From Acrocarpospora macrocephala (GTDB taxonomy: Bacteria > Actinomycetota > Actinomycetes > Streptosporangiales > Streptosporangiaceae), in assembly GCF_009687865.1 (NCBI RefSeq), contig NZ_BLAE01000020.1, forward strand, positions 124,001 through 188,000: a DNA stretch of 64,000 nt, in the 5' to 3' direction. This document shows, in pieces, positions 37,701 to 52,700 of the stretch (the stretch's first letter is position 1; the number at the start of each line of letters is the position of its first letter). Under the pieces are notes generated by a model. That model worked only from the letters and a program-made list of their open reading frames with translations, did not search any database and had not been told where the DNA came from. A program made the position numbers and the translations under genes.

Positions 37701-40700
37701 GGCCAGGGAACCGTGGCCGACGGCTTCCTGAACGCCGGCGCCTTCGGCCAGCGCCCGCAACCCGGCGATGATCTCCTCGCGGTCCCGTCCGACCAGCGCC
37801 GCGCGCTGGTCGAGGTGCGACCGCGTGGTCGCCAGGGAGTACGCGACGTCCGTGAGGTGGAGCTCGGCGGACTCCGCGAGCAGGGCCAGCAGCTGTTCCG
37901 CCTGGGCGCCCAGGGCCTGCGCGTCCTTGCCCGACACCAGCACGGGGACGACGACCGGCTCGGCCCGCCCCACCCGTACGGCCGCGGGCGGCGCCTCCTC
38001 CAGCACCGCGTGGGCGTTGGTGCCGCTGAGCCCGAACGACGACACCGCGGCCCGGCGCGGGCGTCCGGCGCGCACCCATTCCCTCGGCTCCGTGAGCAGC
38101 TCGATGGCACCCGTGGACCAGTCCACGTGCGACGACGGCGCGTCCACGTGCAGCGTCCTCGGCAGCAGGTCGTGCCGCATGGCCAGGACCATCTTGATCA
38201 CTCCGGCGACGCCGGAGGCCATCTGGGCGTGCCCGATGTTGGACTTGACCGAGCCGAGCCACAGCGGGTGATCCCGCTCCTGGCCGTAGGTCGCGAGCAG
38301 CGCCCGCGCCTCGATCGGGTCCCCCAGCGCCGTGCCGGTCCCGTGCCCCTCCACGGCGTCGACCTCCGCCGGCGCGACCCCGGCGTTGGCCAGCGCCTGC
38401 CTGATCACGCGCTGCTGCGCCAGCCCGCTCGGCGCGGTCAGCCCGTTGGACGCGCCGTCCTGGTTGATCGCCGACCCGCGGATGACCGCGAGGATCGGGT
38501 GCCCGTTGCGCTCGGCGTCGGACAGCCGCTCCACCAGCAGCAGGCCGACCCCCTCGGCCAGGCTCATCCCGTCGGCCGAATCGGAGTACGCCTTGCAGCG
38601 GCCGTCGGGGGCCATGGCCCGCTGCCGGCTGAACCCGATGAAGGCGTCGGGGGTGGACATCACGGTCACCCCACCGGCCAGCGCCAGCGAGCTCTCGCCG
38701 TCGCGCAGCGACTGGCAGGCCAGGTGCAGCGCCACCAGCGACGACGAGCACGCCGTGTCCAGCGTGACGGCCGGGCCCTCAAGCCCGAACAGGTACGCCA
38801 CCCGGCCGGACAGCACGCTCGGCACGGTGCCGGTGACCAGGTGGCCTTCCAGGCCCTCCCCCTGGCCGGCCATCGCCAGACCGTAGTCCTGGTAACTGGA
38901 GCCGATGAAGGTGCCGGTCACGCTGCCGCGCAGCGACGACGGGGCGATCCCGGCCCGCTCGACGGCTTCCCATGCCGTCTCCAGCACCAGCCGGTGCTGC
39001 GGATCCATCGCCAGCGCCTCGCGGGGCGAGATCCCGAAGAAGTCCGCGTCGAACTCCGCCGTGTCGTAGAGGAAGCCGCCCCGCGTGGAGTACGTCTTCC
39101 CGGTCCGGCCCGGGTCGGGGTCGTAGAGTCCTTCGGCATCCCAGTTGCGGTCGCCGGGGAACTCGGAGATCGCGTCGACCCCGTCGACCACGAGCCGCCA
39201 CAGCTGCTCCGGCGATCGGACCCCGCCCGGGTAGCGGCAGGCCATCCCGATGATCGCGATCGGCTCGTCCGAGCCGGCCCGCCCCTGGCCTGCCACGGCC
39301 GCCGGTCCGGCCTGGGCCCCGGCGATCTCCGCGCGCAGGAACTCCGCCAGCGCCGCCAGGTTCGGGTGGTCGAACACCAGCGTGCTCGGCAGGGATAGGC
39401 CCGTGGCGGCGGCCAGCCGGTTGCGCAAATCGACCGCGGTCACCGAGTCGAAACCCAGGTCGCGGAACGCGCGCCGCTCGGCGAGGGCGTCGGCTGAGGC
39501 GTGCCCGAGCACGGTCGCCGCCTGGGCGCGCACCAGCTCAAGCAGCAGGCGGTCCCTCTCGGCCGCGGGCAGCCCGCGCAGCCGGGTCACGAACTCCCCC
39601 GCGCCCGCGGCGCCGACCGGCCGCTCGGCGGTCTCGGCCAGCCGCCGTACGGCAGGCACCTCGCTGAACAGCCGGCTCGCCCGTACGGAGGTGAAGACCG
39701 GGAAGTACAGCTCCCAGTCGATGTCGGCGATCGCCAGCACGGGCTCCGCGCCGGCCAGCGCGTGCCGGAACCCTTCGAGCGCCAAATCCGGCTCCATGAA
39801 CACCAGACCGCTGCGCCGGATCTGCTCGGGATCGACCCGCCCGAGCTCGCGGTCGTCCGACCAGATGCCCCACGAGATCGAGGTGGCCGGCAGCCCGCGG
39901 GCGCGCCGGTGCTCCGCCAGCGCGCCGAGGAAGGCGTTGCCCGCGACGTACGCCGCGTGCCGCCCGCTGCCCCACATCCCCGCCGTCGAGGAGAACAGCA
40001 CGAAGGCGTCGAGCTCGTCGGCCAGCAGCTCGTCCAGGTGGCGGGCGCCCATGACCTTGGCCCGCACCACCTCGGCGAACGCCTCGATACCGGTGTCCTC
40101 CAGTGCGTGCAGCTCGATGGAGGCGGCGGCGTGCACCACCGTACGGACGGTGTGGCCCTCCGCCCGCAACCGCGCGAGCAGGCCGGCGAGCGCGTCGCGA
40201 TCGGACACGTCGCAGGCCGCCACCGTGGCGGTCGTGCCCAGCTCGGCCAGCTCCGCCACCAGTTCGGCCGCGCCGGGGGCGGCCATGCCGCGGCGGCTGA
40301 CCAGCACCAGGTGCTCGGCTCCCTGGGCCGCGACCCAGCGGGCCACGTGCGGGGCGAGCGTTCCCGTGCCCCCGGTCACCAGGGTGGTCCCGCGTGGCGT
40401 CCAGGCGGGCGCCGGGCCGGCCGGCGACGGGGCCGGCACCACGCGCCGGGTGAACACTCCGGAGGGCCGAATCGCGAGCTGGTCCTCGCCGCCTGCGGCG
40501 CCCCCGAGGACGCTCGCCAGGCGCCGCGCCGCGCGCTGGTCGAGCGTCCCGGTGAGGTCGACCAGGCCGCCCCACCGTCGCGGGTGCTCCAGTGCGGCCG
40601 TCCAGCCCACGCCGTGGACCTGGGCCTGGACGGGGTTGGTCACCGGATCCGACCGGCCGGTGGAGACCGCGCCACGGGTGAGGCACCACAGCGGCGCGTC

Positions 40701-43700
40701 GATGTCCGCGTCGCCCAGGGCCTGGACGAGCGCGACGGTCAGCGCCAGGCCGACGGCCAGCTCCGGGTGGCGTTCGGCCGGCTGTTCGGCCAGCGCCAGC
40801 AGGGACACCACGCCGGAGACGTGCTCCTCCTGGCTCAGCATGCCGGTCAGCACGGCGCGGTCGAGGCACGCCTCGTCGAGCACGAGCCTGCGGACCCGTG
40901 CGCCGTACGCGGTGAGCGTGCCGGCGACGTCCTTTTCCTTAACGTCCTCGTCCGCGACGCCGTCGGTGGTGACGAGCAGCCACGTACCCGACAGGGGGGT
41001 GGCGGCGAGATCGGTCACCGGTCGCCACACGACGCGGTAGCGCCAGGAGTCGGCCGTGAACTGTGCCTGTTGCCTGCGCCGCCAGGAGGACAGCGCGGGC
41101 ACCACTTCGGCCAGCGCGGGTGTGCCCACGTCCAGCTCCGAGGCCAGCGAGTCCAGGTCCTGCTGCCCCACCGCCGCCCAGAACCGCTCGTCCGCCGGGT
41201 TCGCCGCGCCCGGCGCCGGCGCCTCGGCGCGCTTCGTCCAGAGCCGCTCGCGCTGGAAGGCGTACGTCGGCAGCTCCACCGGGCGGGCACCCGTGCTGTC
41301 GAAGGCGGCTCGCCAGTCGACCGGCACGCCGCGCACGAACACCTCCGCCAGGGAGGTCAGGAAGCGCTCCGCGCCGCCCTGGTCGCGGCGCAGCGTCCCG
41401 GCGACGACCGTGCTCCCACCGGCGTCCTCGGCCGTCTCCTGGATCGCGCCGGTCAGCACCGGGTGCGGGCTGACCTCGATGAACGCCCGGTGTGCAGCGG
41501 CCAGCAGGCGGCGCACGGCGGGTTCGAACCGGACGGTCCGCCGCAGGTTGCGGTACCAGTAGCCGGCGTCCAGCTCCGTCCCGTCCAGCCAGTCCTCGGT
41601 CACCGTGGACAGGAACGGCACCTCGGCCCGCCGCGGCCGGATCGCCGACAGGGACTGGGGCAGCTCATGCTGGAGCGGCTCGACGTGAGCGGAGTGCGAC
41701 GCGTAGTCGACCGCGACCCGCCGGGTCCGCACGCCCTCCTCGGTCAGCCGCCGCGACAGCTCGTCGAGCGCGCCGGGATCGCCGCCCACCACGACCGTAC
41801 GCGGTCCGTTCACCGCCGCGATCGAGATCTGCCCGTCCCAGGGCCGCAGCCGCTCCTCGACGTCCGGTAGCGGCAGCGAGATCGACATCATCCCGCCGGC
41901 GCCGGCCAGCGACCGCGCGATGGCCTGGCTGCGCACCGCCACCACTCGGGCGGCGTCGTCCAGCGACAGCGCGCCCGCCACGCAGGCGGCGGCGATCTCG
42001 CCCTGGGAATGCCCGATCACCGCGTCGGGCTCGACCCCGTGAGCACGCCACATCGCCGCCAGCGCGACCATCACCGCGAACGACACCGGCTGCACGACGT
42101 CCACCCGGTCCAGCGACGGCGCGCCCTCCGCCTGGCGCAGCACGTCCAGCAGCGACCAGTCGACGTACCGGCTCAGGGCCAGGCCGCACTCGGCGACGCG
42201 CTCGGCGAACACCGGGGACTGCTCGAGCAGCCGAGCGCCCATGCCCGCCCACTGCGCGCCCTGCCCCGGGAACACGAAGACCGTTCTGCCCTCGACGTCC
42301 GCCATGCCCTGGACCACGCCCGGCGCCGGCTCGCCCACGGCCACCGCCTGGACGGCGGCGCGGAGCGCGTCGCGGTCACCGCCCACCGCAACCGCGCGGT
42401 GCTCGAACATCGACCTCGATGTCACCAGCGAGAAGCCCACGCCGGCCGGGTCCAGCGCACCGTGGTCGGCCACGTGCGCGGCCAGCCGCTGCGCCTGCGC
42501 GCGCAACGCCTCCGCCGTCCGGCCGGACACCACCCACGGCACCGCCCCGGCACCGGAAGCGGCGGCATCGGCACCGGGACCCGCATCGGCGCCGGAGCCG
42601 GCGAGCGCGACGTCGCCGGTCGGCGCCTGTTCGAGGATCGTGTGGGCGTTCGTGCCGCTGATCCCGAAGGAGGACACGGCGGCCCGGCGCGGCCGTCCGG
42701 TCTCCGGCCACGGCGTGGCCTCGGTCAGCAGTTCGACCGCGCCCGCCGTCCAATCCACGTGGGACGAGGGCGTGCCCACCCCGAGCGTCTTCGGCAGCAG
42801 GCCGTGCCGCAGAGCCATGACCATTTTGATGACGCTCGCCACGCCCGCCGCGGACTGGGTGTGGCCGATGTTCGACTTGATCGACCCGAGCAGGAGCGGG
42901 CGCTCCCGGCCCTGCCCGTACGTGGCGAGGAGGGCCTGGGCCTCGATGGGGTCGCCCAGGGCCGTACCCGTGCCGTGCGCGTCGACCGCGTCGACCTCGG
43001 CAGGGGACAGCCGCGCGCTCGCCAGGGAGTGCCGGATCACCCGCTGCTGGGAGGGACCGTTGGGCGCGGTCAGCCCGTTGGACGCGCCATCCTGGTTCAC
43101 CGCGGAACCACTCACCACCGCGAGGATCGGGTGGCCGTTGCGCTCGGCGTCGGACAGCCGCTCCACCAGCAGCAGGCCGACACCCTCCGCCAGGCTCATC
43201 CCGTCCGCCGAATCGGAGAACGCCTTGCACCGGCCGTCGGCGGCCAGAGCCCGCTGGCGGCTGAACGCCACGAAGGCGGCCGGGGTGGTCATCACCGTCG
43301 CGCCGCCCGCCAGGGCGAGGGAGCTCTCACCGTTGCGCAGCGACTGGCAGGCCAGGTGCAGCGCCACCAGCGACGACGAGCACGCCGTGTCGACCGTGAC
43401 CGCGGGCCCTTCCAGGCCGAGCACGTACGACAACCGGCCGGACAGGATGCTCGGGCTGGAGCCGGTGACCTGGTGTCCCTCGGCGTCGGCGGCGTCCGAG
43501 CCGTACTCCTGGTAGCTGGAGCCGATGAACGTGCCGGTCGTGCTGCCGTGCAGCGATGAGGGGGCGATCCCGGCCCGTTCGATGGCCTCCCATGCGGTCT
43601 CCAGCAGCAGCCGCTGCTGCGGGTCCATGGTCAGCGCCTCGCGCGGTGAGATCCCGAAGAATCCGGGGTCGAAGTCACCGGCGTCGTGCAGGAACCCCCC

Positions 43701-46700
43701 TTCGACCGAGTACGTCGTGCCGGAGTGATCGGGGTCGGGGTCGTAGAGTCCCGCCGCGTCCCAGCCCCGGTCGGCGGGGAATCCGGAGATCGCGTCGACC
43801 TCGCCGGTCACCAGTTCCCACAGCTGTTCTGGAGAGCCGACGCCGCCGGGGAAACGGCAGGCCATCCCGATGATCGCGATCGGTTCGTCGGTGTGGGCCG
43901 CCATCGGGACCCCGGCGACGTCCGCGTCCGCCGAGCCCACGACCTGCGACCGCAGGAACTCCACCAGCGCGGCCGGGTTCGGGTGATCGAACACCAGCGT
44001 GCTCGGCAACGCCAGGCCGGTCGCCCCGACCAGCCGCTTTCTCAGCTCCACCGCGGTCAGCGAGTCGAACCCCATCTCGCGGAAGGCGCGCCGCTCGGAG
44101 ACCGCCTCGGCCGAGGCGTGCCGCAGCACGGCCGCCACCTCGGTGCGCACCAGATCCAGCAGCCCGCGCCGCTGCTCCTTCTCGGTCAGCTGCCGCAGCC
44201 GCGCGACGAACTCGGGGTCGTCGGAGGTCGCCGCCTTGTCCGCGCTCGCGAGCTGTGCCCTGACCTCCGGGAGCTCGCTGAACAGGTGGCTGGGCCGGGC
44301 CGAGGTGAAGATCGGATAGAACCGGTCCCAGTCGACGTCCGCGACCGTCACCACCGCGTCCCCGCCGCTGACCGCCCGGCTCAGCTCTTTGATCGCGAGG
44401 CCGGGCGGCAGCAAGGCCAGCCCGCGTTTGAGCAAGTAGTCGGCCATGGTGTCCGCTGTGGTGTCCGCTGTGGTGTCCGCCACGGCCAGGCCGGCTTCGG
44501 CCCACGCGCCCCAGGCCACCGACGTGGCGGCGAGACCTCGCCCCCGCCGGTGCTCGGCCAGCGCGTCGAGGTAGGCGTTGGCGGCCGCGTAGGCGCCCTG
44601 CCCCGCGCTGCCCCACATCCCGGCTATCGAGGAGAACAGCACGAAGAAGTCGAGCTCGCGGTCGCCGAGCAGGCCGTCCAGGTTGGCGGCGCCGGCCACC
44701 TTCGCCGTCATCACGTCGGCGAGCTCGGCGGCGTCCGCCTGCCCGAGGGGCGCGACGGCCTGGCCCACACCGGCCGCGTGCACGACCCCGGTGAGCGGGC
44801 GCTCGGCCGGGATCGCGGCCAGCACGCCCGCCAGTGCCTCGCGATCGGCCACGTCGCAGGCGACGATGCTCACCTCGGCGCCCAGCGCGAGCAGCTCGTC
44901 CCGCAGCTCCGCCGCGCCGGGGGCGGCCATGCCGCGCCGGCTGGTCAGCACGAGATGCGCGGCGCCAGCACGCGCCAGCCACCGCGCGGTGGCCGCGCCG
45001 AGCGCACCCGTCCCACCGGTGACAAGCACGGTCCCACCGGTCGCGTGCGCCTGACCGACCGGATCGGGAGCGACCGGATGACGCCGCAGCCGCCGGCCGA
45101 ACACGCCCGACGCCCGCACCGCCACCTGGTCCTCGCCGTCCAGGCCCGCCAGCACGCTCGCCAGGCCCAGTGCGGCCCGCCCGGCGACGACCTCGGGCAG
45201 GTCGACCAGGCCGCCCCACCGCTTCGGGTGCTCCAAGGCGGCCACCCGGCCCATGCCCCACACCTGCGCCTGGACCGGGCTCGTCACCCGGTCCCCGGGA
45301 GCGGCCGACACGGCGCCGCGGGTGAGGCACCACAGCGGTGCGTCGATCTCCGCGTCGCCGAGCGCTTGGAGGAGCGTGACCGTGAGCGCGAGACCGCTCG
45401 GCACCGCACCACCGTCCGCGACCGACGCGAGCATCGACACCACGCCGGAGATCTCGCCCAGCTCACGGAGCCGGGCGGCGAGCGAGGCACGGCCGTCCGT
45501 CCCATCCAGCAGGAGCCGCTCCACGTGTGCTCCGTGGCTGTCCAGCGCGGCGACCACGTCGCCGTCCACGATCCCGGCCGCGGTCGCCACCAGCCAGGTA
45601 CCCTCCAGCACGGCCAGCGAAGGCGTACGGCGCGGCTTCCACTCGACCAGGTAGCGCCAGGAGTCGAGCGTCGACGCCTCGCCCCGGCTCCGCCGCCACG
45701 ACGACAAGGCCGGGAGCAGGCTGTCCAGCGAGGAGGAGTGCTCGTTGCCCAAGCCGAGGATCGCGGCCACATCCCCGGCGTCGCCGCGCTCGACCGCGTC
45801 CCACAGCCGCGCGTCCGCCGGATCGGCGACGGTGCCGTTCGCGGCGGGCGGGAGCTCCGGCCAGAACGACTCATGCTGGAACGGGTACGTCGGCAGGTCC
45901 ACCCGGCGGGCGCCGCGGAGCAGGGCCGGCCAGTCGACGCGTACGCCGTTCACCTGCAGTTCGGCCAGCGCGGTCATGAGGGCGGTGCTCTCGTCGCGGT
46001 CGCCGCGCAGCACGGGAAGGACCAGCGTCTCCGCCTCGGCGGGAAGGGTGTCCAGGGCCATCGCGGTCAGCACGCCGTCGGGGCCGATCTCCAGGAACGC
46101 GGTCGTGCCCGCCCGGTGCAGCTCCCGCACGCCGTCGCGGAACCGGACCGCCTCCCGCACGTGCCGCACCCAGTAGGCCGGTGAGCACAGTTCGTCCGTG
46201 GCGAACTCGCCGGTCACGTTGGAGATCACCGGGATCCGCGGGGGTTCGTACGCGATCGTCTCGGCGACCGCCTGGAACTCCGCGAGCATCGGCTCCATCA
46301 GCGGTGAATGGAACGCGTGCGACACCCGCAGCCGCTTGGTCCTGCGTTCCCGGGCGGCCCACCCCGCGGCGACCTCCAGCACCGCGGGCTCGGCTCCGGC
46401 GATCACCACCGACGACGGACCGTTGACCGCCGCGATGGACACCTCGCCCTCGCGCCCGGCCAGCGACTCCAGGACCTCCTCCTCGCCGGCCTGGATCGCG
46501 ACCATCGCCCCGCCCGCAGGCAGCGCCTGCATCAACCGGCCCCGCGCGGCCACCAGCGCGCAGGCGTCCGCCAGGGTCAGCACCCCTGCGACGTGCGCCG
46601 CGACGAGTTCCCCGATCGAGTGCCCCGCCAGCGCGTCCGGGCGCACACCCCACGACTCCACCAGCCGGTACAGCGCGACTTCCAGGGCGAACAGCGCCGG

Positions 46701-49700
46701 CTGCGTGTATTCCGTACGGTCGAGCAGCTCAGCGTCGGAGAACAGTGCCTCCCGCAGCGGACGGTCCAGATGGGGGTCCAGCGCCGCGAGCACCCCGTCG
46801 AGGGCCTCGGCGAACACCGGGAACCGCGCGTAGGTCTCCAGGCCCATGCCCACGCGCTGAGCGCCCTGGCCGGTGAACAGGAACGCCGTCTTCTGGTCGT
46901 CCCTGGCCCGGCCGCGTACGACTCCCGGCGCCGCCTGGCCGGTGGCCAGCGCCCGCAACCCGGCCAGCGCCCCGGCCCGGTCCCCGGCCAGCACCGCGGC
47001 CCGGTGCTCGAACGGGGAGCGGGTGGTCGCCAACGAGAACGCCACGTCGGCCAGGTCCGCCTCGGGACGGCCTTCCAGGTGGGACAACAGCCGCGCGGCC
47101 TGCTCCCGCATCGACTGTTCAGTCTTGCCCGAGATCGGTAGTGGCAGGCCTGCCATCGGCGGCGTCCGCTCGACGATGTCCTGCCCGGTGTCCTGCTCGA
47201 TGATGAGGTGGGCGTTGGTGCCGCTGAAGCCGAACGACGACACGGCGGCCCGGCGGGGGTGGCCCGTCTCCGGCCACTCCCTCGCCTCGGTCAGCAGCTC
47301 CACCGCGCCCGAGGACCAGTCCACGTGCGCGGACGGCGCGTCGACGTGCAGGGTCTTGGGCACGATGCCGTGCCGCATGGCCATGATCATCTTGATCACG
47401 CCCGCGACACCCGCCGCCGCCTGCGTGTGACCGATGTTCGACTTGATCGACCCGAGCAGCAGCGGTCCCTCCGGCCGGTCCCGGCCGTAGGTGGCCAGCA
47501 GCGCCTGCGCCTCGATCGGATCCCCCAGGGTGGTCCCGGTCCCGTGCCCCTCCACCACGTCCACCTCGGCCGGGGCGAGCCGCGCTCCGGCCAGGGCCTG
47601 GCGGATCACCCGCCGCTGGGAGGGGCCGTTCGGAGCGGTCAGCCCGTTGGAGGCGCCGTCCTGGTTGATCGCCGATCCGCGCACCACGGCGAGCACCTGG
47701 TGACCGTTGCGCCGGGCGTCGGACAGGCGTTCGAGCACCAGCACCCCGACGCCTTCGGCCCAGCTCACCCCGTCCGCGCGGTCGGCGAACGATTTGCACC
47801 GCCCGTCCGGGGACAGCCCCCGCTGCCGGGAGAACTCCACGAACGCTCCGGGCGTGGCCATCACGGTCACCCCGCCGGCCAGCGCGAGCGTGCATTCACC
47901 CGAGAGCAGCGCCTGCGTCGCCAGATGCACCGCGACCAGCGAGGACGAGCAGGCGGTGTCGACCGTCACGGCCGGGCCCACCAGGCCCAGGGTGTAGGAC
48001 ACCCGCCCGGAGACGACGCTCGCGGCGGTTCCGGTGCCCCGGTAGCCCTCGTACTCAGCCGCGCCGAGCATGCCGCTGTAGTCGGTGTACATCACCCCGG
48101 CGAACACGCCCGTCCGGCTGCCCCGGAGCGTGACCGGGTCGATTCCGGCCCGCTCGACCGCTTCCCACGAGGTCTCCAGCAGCAGTCGCTGCTGCGGGTC
48201 CGTCGCCATGGCCTCCCGCGGGCTCATCCCGAAGAAGTCCGCGTCGAATTCCGCCGCGTCGTGCAGGAAACCGCCCTGCCTGGTGTACGAGCCGCCCACG
48301 TGGTCGGCGTCCGGATGGTAGAGCGCGGCCAGGTCCCACCCACGATTGGCGGGAAATTCCGTGATCGCGTCACGGCCCTCGGCCACCAGCCGCCACAGGT
48401 CCTCCGGCGAGGCGACGCCACCCGGGTAGCGGCAGCTCATCCCGACGATCACGATCGGGTCGTCGGCGACCGGCGTGACGGCGGCGGGAACGGCCACGTC
48501 GTGCTGCTCGCCCAGCACCTCGTCCAGCAGGAACTCCGCCAGTACGGCAGGCGTGGGATGGTCGAACACCAGCGTGGCCGGCAGGCGCAACCCCGTCGTC
48601 GTGCTCAGCCGGTTGCGCAGTTCGACCGCGGTGAGGCTGTCGAAGCCCAGGTCGCGGAACTCCCGCCGGATGTCCACCAGCTCCGGCGAGGGGTGTCCCA
48701 GCACCAGCGCCACCTCGGCCCGTACCAGGTCCGCCAGGATCCGGACCCGATCGGCGCGCTCCAGTCCCGCCAGGCGGCGGACCAGTGCGCTGCCGGACAT
48801 CGACGTCGCCGACCGGCGTGGCGCGCGTACCAGCCCGCGGAGCAGGTGCGGCACCTCGCCGTGCGTCCGCACCGCGGCAAGGTCGATCCGGACCGGGGCC
48901 ACGACCGGCTCCCCCGCCCGGAGGGCCGCGCCGAACAGCGCGAGGCCCTCGTCCGGAGTGAGCGCGAACATCCCGGCGCGGGTCATCCGCCGGGCCTGGA
49001 CGTCGTCCAGCGCGCCGGTCATCCCGGTGTCCTGGGCCCAGGGCCCCCACCCGAGCGACAGCGCGGGCAGTCCTTCGGCACGGCGATGCCCGGCCAGCGC
49101 GTCGAGGAACGCGTTGGCCGCCGCGTAGTTGCCCTGGCCGGGAGCTCCCATGGTGCCGGCCACCGACGAGAACAGCACGAACGCGGCCAGATCCAGGTCG
49201 CGGGTGAGCTCGTGCAGGTGCCAGGCCGCGTCCGCCTTCGGCCGCAACACCGCGTCCAGCCGCTCCGGAGACAGCGACGGGATCGTCCCGTCGTCCAGCA
49301 CGCCGGCGGTGTGGATGATCCCGGTCAGCGGGTGCTCGGGGGCCACCCGCGCCAGCAGCGCCGCCACCTGGTCGCGGTCGGCCACGTCGCAGGCGGCGAT
49401 CGTGACGTCGGCGCCCTGGGCGATCAGGTCGGCCCGCAGCTCCGCCGCACCGGGCGCGTCCGGGCCCCGGCGGCCGGCCAGCAGCAGATGCCGTACCCCG
49501 CGCTCGGCCACCAGATGCCGGGCGAACAACGCCCCCAGGCCACCGGTGCCGCCGGTGATCAACACCGTCCCTTCCGGGTCCCATACACCGTCCTGGACAT
49601 CGCCAGCCGCCACGCGCGTCAGGCGGGGTACCCGCACCTCGCCCTGGCGGATCGCCGCCTGCGGTTCCGCCGACGCCAGCACCCCGGCCACCGTCCCGGC

Positions 49701-52700
49701 CAGCACCCCGGGCAACGCCGACATCGCCGACGCCTCGTCCACGTCCACCAGCACGAAGCGGCCGGGATTCTCCGACTGCGCGGCACGGACCAGACCCCAC
49801 ACCGCCGCGGCCGCCAGGTCGGTGAGCGAGTCCCCCGCCCGCGCCACCACCGCGCCCCGGGTGAGCACCACCAGGCGGGAGCCGCCGCAGCGCTCCTCGG
49901 CCAGCCACCTCTGCATCAGATCCAGCACATGGGCGGCCAGCTCGTGCGCCGACTCCACCACCCCGGCCGCCGGATCCGAGACCACCTCGGTCAGCACCGC
50001 GTCCGGCACCGGCCCCGCCTCCGCCAGCGACGCCAGATCTGTATGAATCTGCACGAGATCCCCGCCGGGCCGCCAGGCGGCGAGCGTACCCAGAGCCCCC
50101 ACGCCCAGCACCGCCACCGCACCGGTCACCGCCGGGGCAGGCTGCGGCGACACCGTCCACTCCAGGGCGAACAGCGGGTCCCGCCCGCTCCCGCCGGGAA
50201 GGTCATCGGCCGAGAACGGGCGCAGCACCAGTGACCGCGCCGACAGCACCGGCTCCCCGGCGGCGTCCACCGCGCTCACCGAAACCGAATCGTCGCCCGC
50301 CTTGGCCAGCCGCACGCGCAGCACCGACGCGCCGGCCGCGTGCAGGCACACGTCGCCCCAGGAGAACGGCAACCGGCCGGGCTGCGCGTCCTCCATCCCG
50401 GCGAACGACATCGCGTGCAACGCCGCGTCCAGCAGAGCCGGATGGACCCCGAACAAGCCCGCATTCGACGCCGCCTGCTCGCCCAGGGCGACCTCGGCGA
50501 ACACCTCACCGCTCGCACCCCGCCAGGCCGCCCGCAGCCCTTGGAATACCGGTCCGTAATGGAACCCGCCCTCAGCCAGCCGCTCGTAAGCCCCCTCGAC
50601 GTCGATCGCCGACGCCCCTGGGGGCGGCCACACCGCCATGTCCGCGATGCCGGGCTCCTCTTGCGCGGTGCTCGCCAGCACGCCGACCGCGTGCCGTACC
50701 CAGCCGTCGTGCTCGTCGGCCTCGTCCTGCCTGGCGTGAATGCTCAGCTCACGCCGGCCCTGGCCGTCCGCGGGCCCCACCCGCACCTGCACCGCGACCG
50801 CGTCCCGCTCACCCAGCACCAGCGGCACGGTCAAGGTCAGCTCCCGCACCAGATCGCAGCCGACCTGGTCACCCGCCCGCAGGGCCAGCTCCAGGAATCC
50901 GGTGCCGGGGAAGACCACCGGCCCGCCCACCGCGTGATCGGCCAGCCACGGGTGCGACCCCAGGGACAGCCTTCCGGTCAGCAGCGCCTCATCGGAGTCC
51001 GCCAGCCCCACGGAGGCCCCCAGCAGCGGATGCCGGGCCGCTGTCAGGCCAAGCCCTCGGGCATCCCCGGACGAAGTGGGACTCAGCCAGTACCGCTGCC
51101 GCTGGAAGGCGTAGGTGGGCAGCTCAACCCTGCCGGCACCGGGGAGCACCGAGCGCCAGTCCACCGCCACCCCACGCACGTGCAGGGCGCCCAGCGCCGA
51201 CACGGCCGCGGACTCCTCGTCGCGGTCCCTGCGGAGCACCGGCACCGCCACTGCATCGGGGGCGAGAGTGTCGGCGGCCATGGCGCTCAGGACCGCGTCG
51301 GGACCGAGTTCCAGGTAGGCCTGCACACCTTGAGCGTGCAGAGCGCGCACCGCGTCGCCGAAACGGACCGCGCCACGGACCTGGTCCACCCAGTAGTCGG
51401 GCGAGCACAACTGATCCGCCGTGGCCGTCTCCCCGGTCAGGGTGGAGACGATCGGAATCCGCGGCGGGTTGTAGCTGAGCGTCCCGGCCAAGGCGCGGAA
51501 GTCCGCCAGCATCGGATCCATCAACGGCGAATGGAACGCATGCGACACCCGCAACCGCCGCGTCCTGACCCCCTGAGATTCCAGCGCGGCCGCCACCTCA
51601 AGCACCGCCTCCTCGACACCGGAGATCACGGTGGAGGCCGGGCCGTTCACCGCAGCGACCGACACCTCACCCTCACGCCCAGCCAGCAGCCCGGCGACCG
51701 CATCCTCGGACGCCTGCACCGCCACCATCGCCCCACCGGACGGCAACGCCTGCATCAACCGCGCCCGAGCCGCCACCAGCGCACACGCATCGCTCAGGGA
51801 CAGCACTCCGGCCACATGCGCCGCCGTGATCTCCCCGATCGAATGACCGGCCAGCACATCCGGCCGCACACCCCACGACTCGACCAGCCGGAACAGGGCG
51901 GTCTCGACCGCGAACAACGCCGGCTGCGCCCACCCCGTCTGATCCAGCAGCTCCGCCTCGGCGAACAAGACGTCACGCAACGACCTGTCCAGCAGCGGGT
52001 CCAACTCCGCGACCACCGCGTCCAGCGCCTGGGCGAACACCGGGAACCGGTCATACAGTTCCCGGCCCATCCCCGCCCGCTGACTCCCCTGACCGGTGAA
52101 CAACATCGCGAGCTTGGCCTGCCTGCCATGCCCCTTGATCACTCCGGCGGCGGCACCCCCATCCGCCAGCGCCGCCAGACCCGCACGCAACCCGGCACGA
52201 TCGGCGGCCACCACGGCCGCCCGATGCTCGAAGGCCGACCGTGTCGTCGCCAGCGAGAAGGCCACATCGGCCAGAGATGTCCCGGGCACACCGTCCAGGT
52301 ACGCCAGCAGACGCGCCGCCTGAGCGGACAGTGCTTCCTCCGTCCGTCCCGACACCAGCACCGGCAGCACCCGCATATCCGCCGTGGCCACCGCCACCTC
52401 AGCCGGCGGCGCCTCCTCCACCACCACATGAGCGTTGGTGCCGCTGACTCCGAACGAGGACACCCCCGCCCGGCGCGGACGGCCGGTCTCCGGCCAGGCG
52501 CGTTGCCGGGTCAGCAGCTCGAGCACGCCCGAGTCCCAGTCCACCCGCGACGACGGCGCGTCCGCGTGCAACGTCCTGGGGAGCACCCCATGCCGCATCG
52601 CCAGGACCATCTTGATGATCCCCGCCACCCCGGCGGCCGCCTGCGTGTGACCGATGTTCGACTTGATCGACCCCAGCGACAACGGGCGATCACGGTCCGT

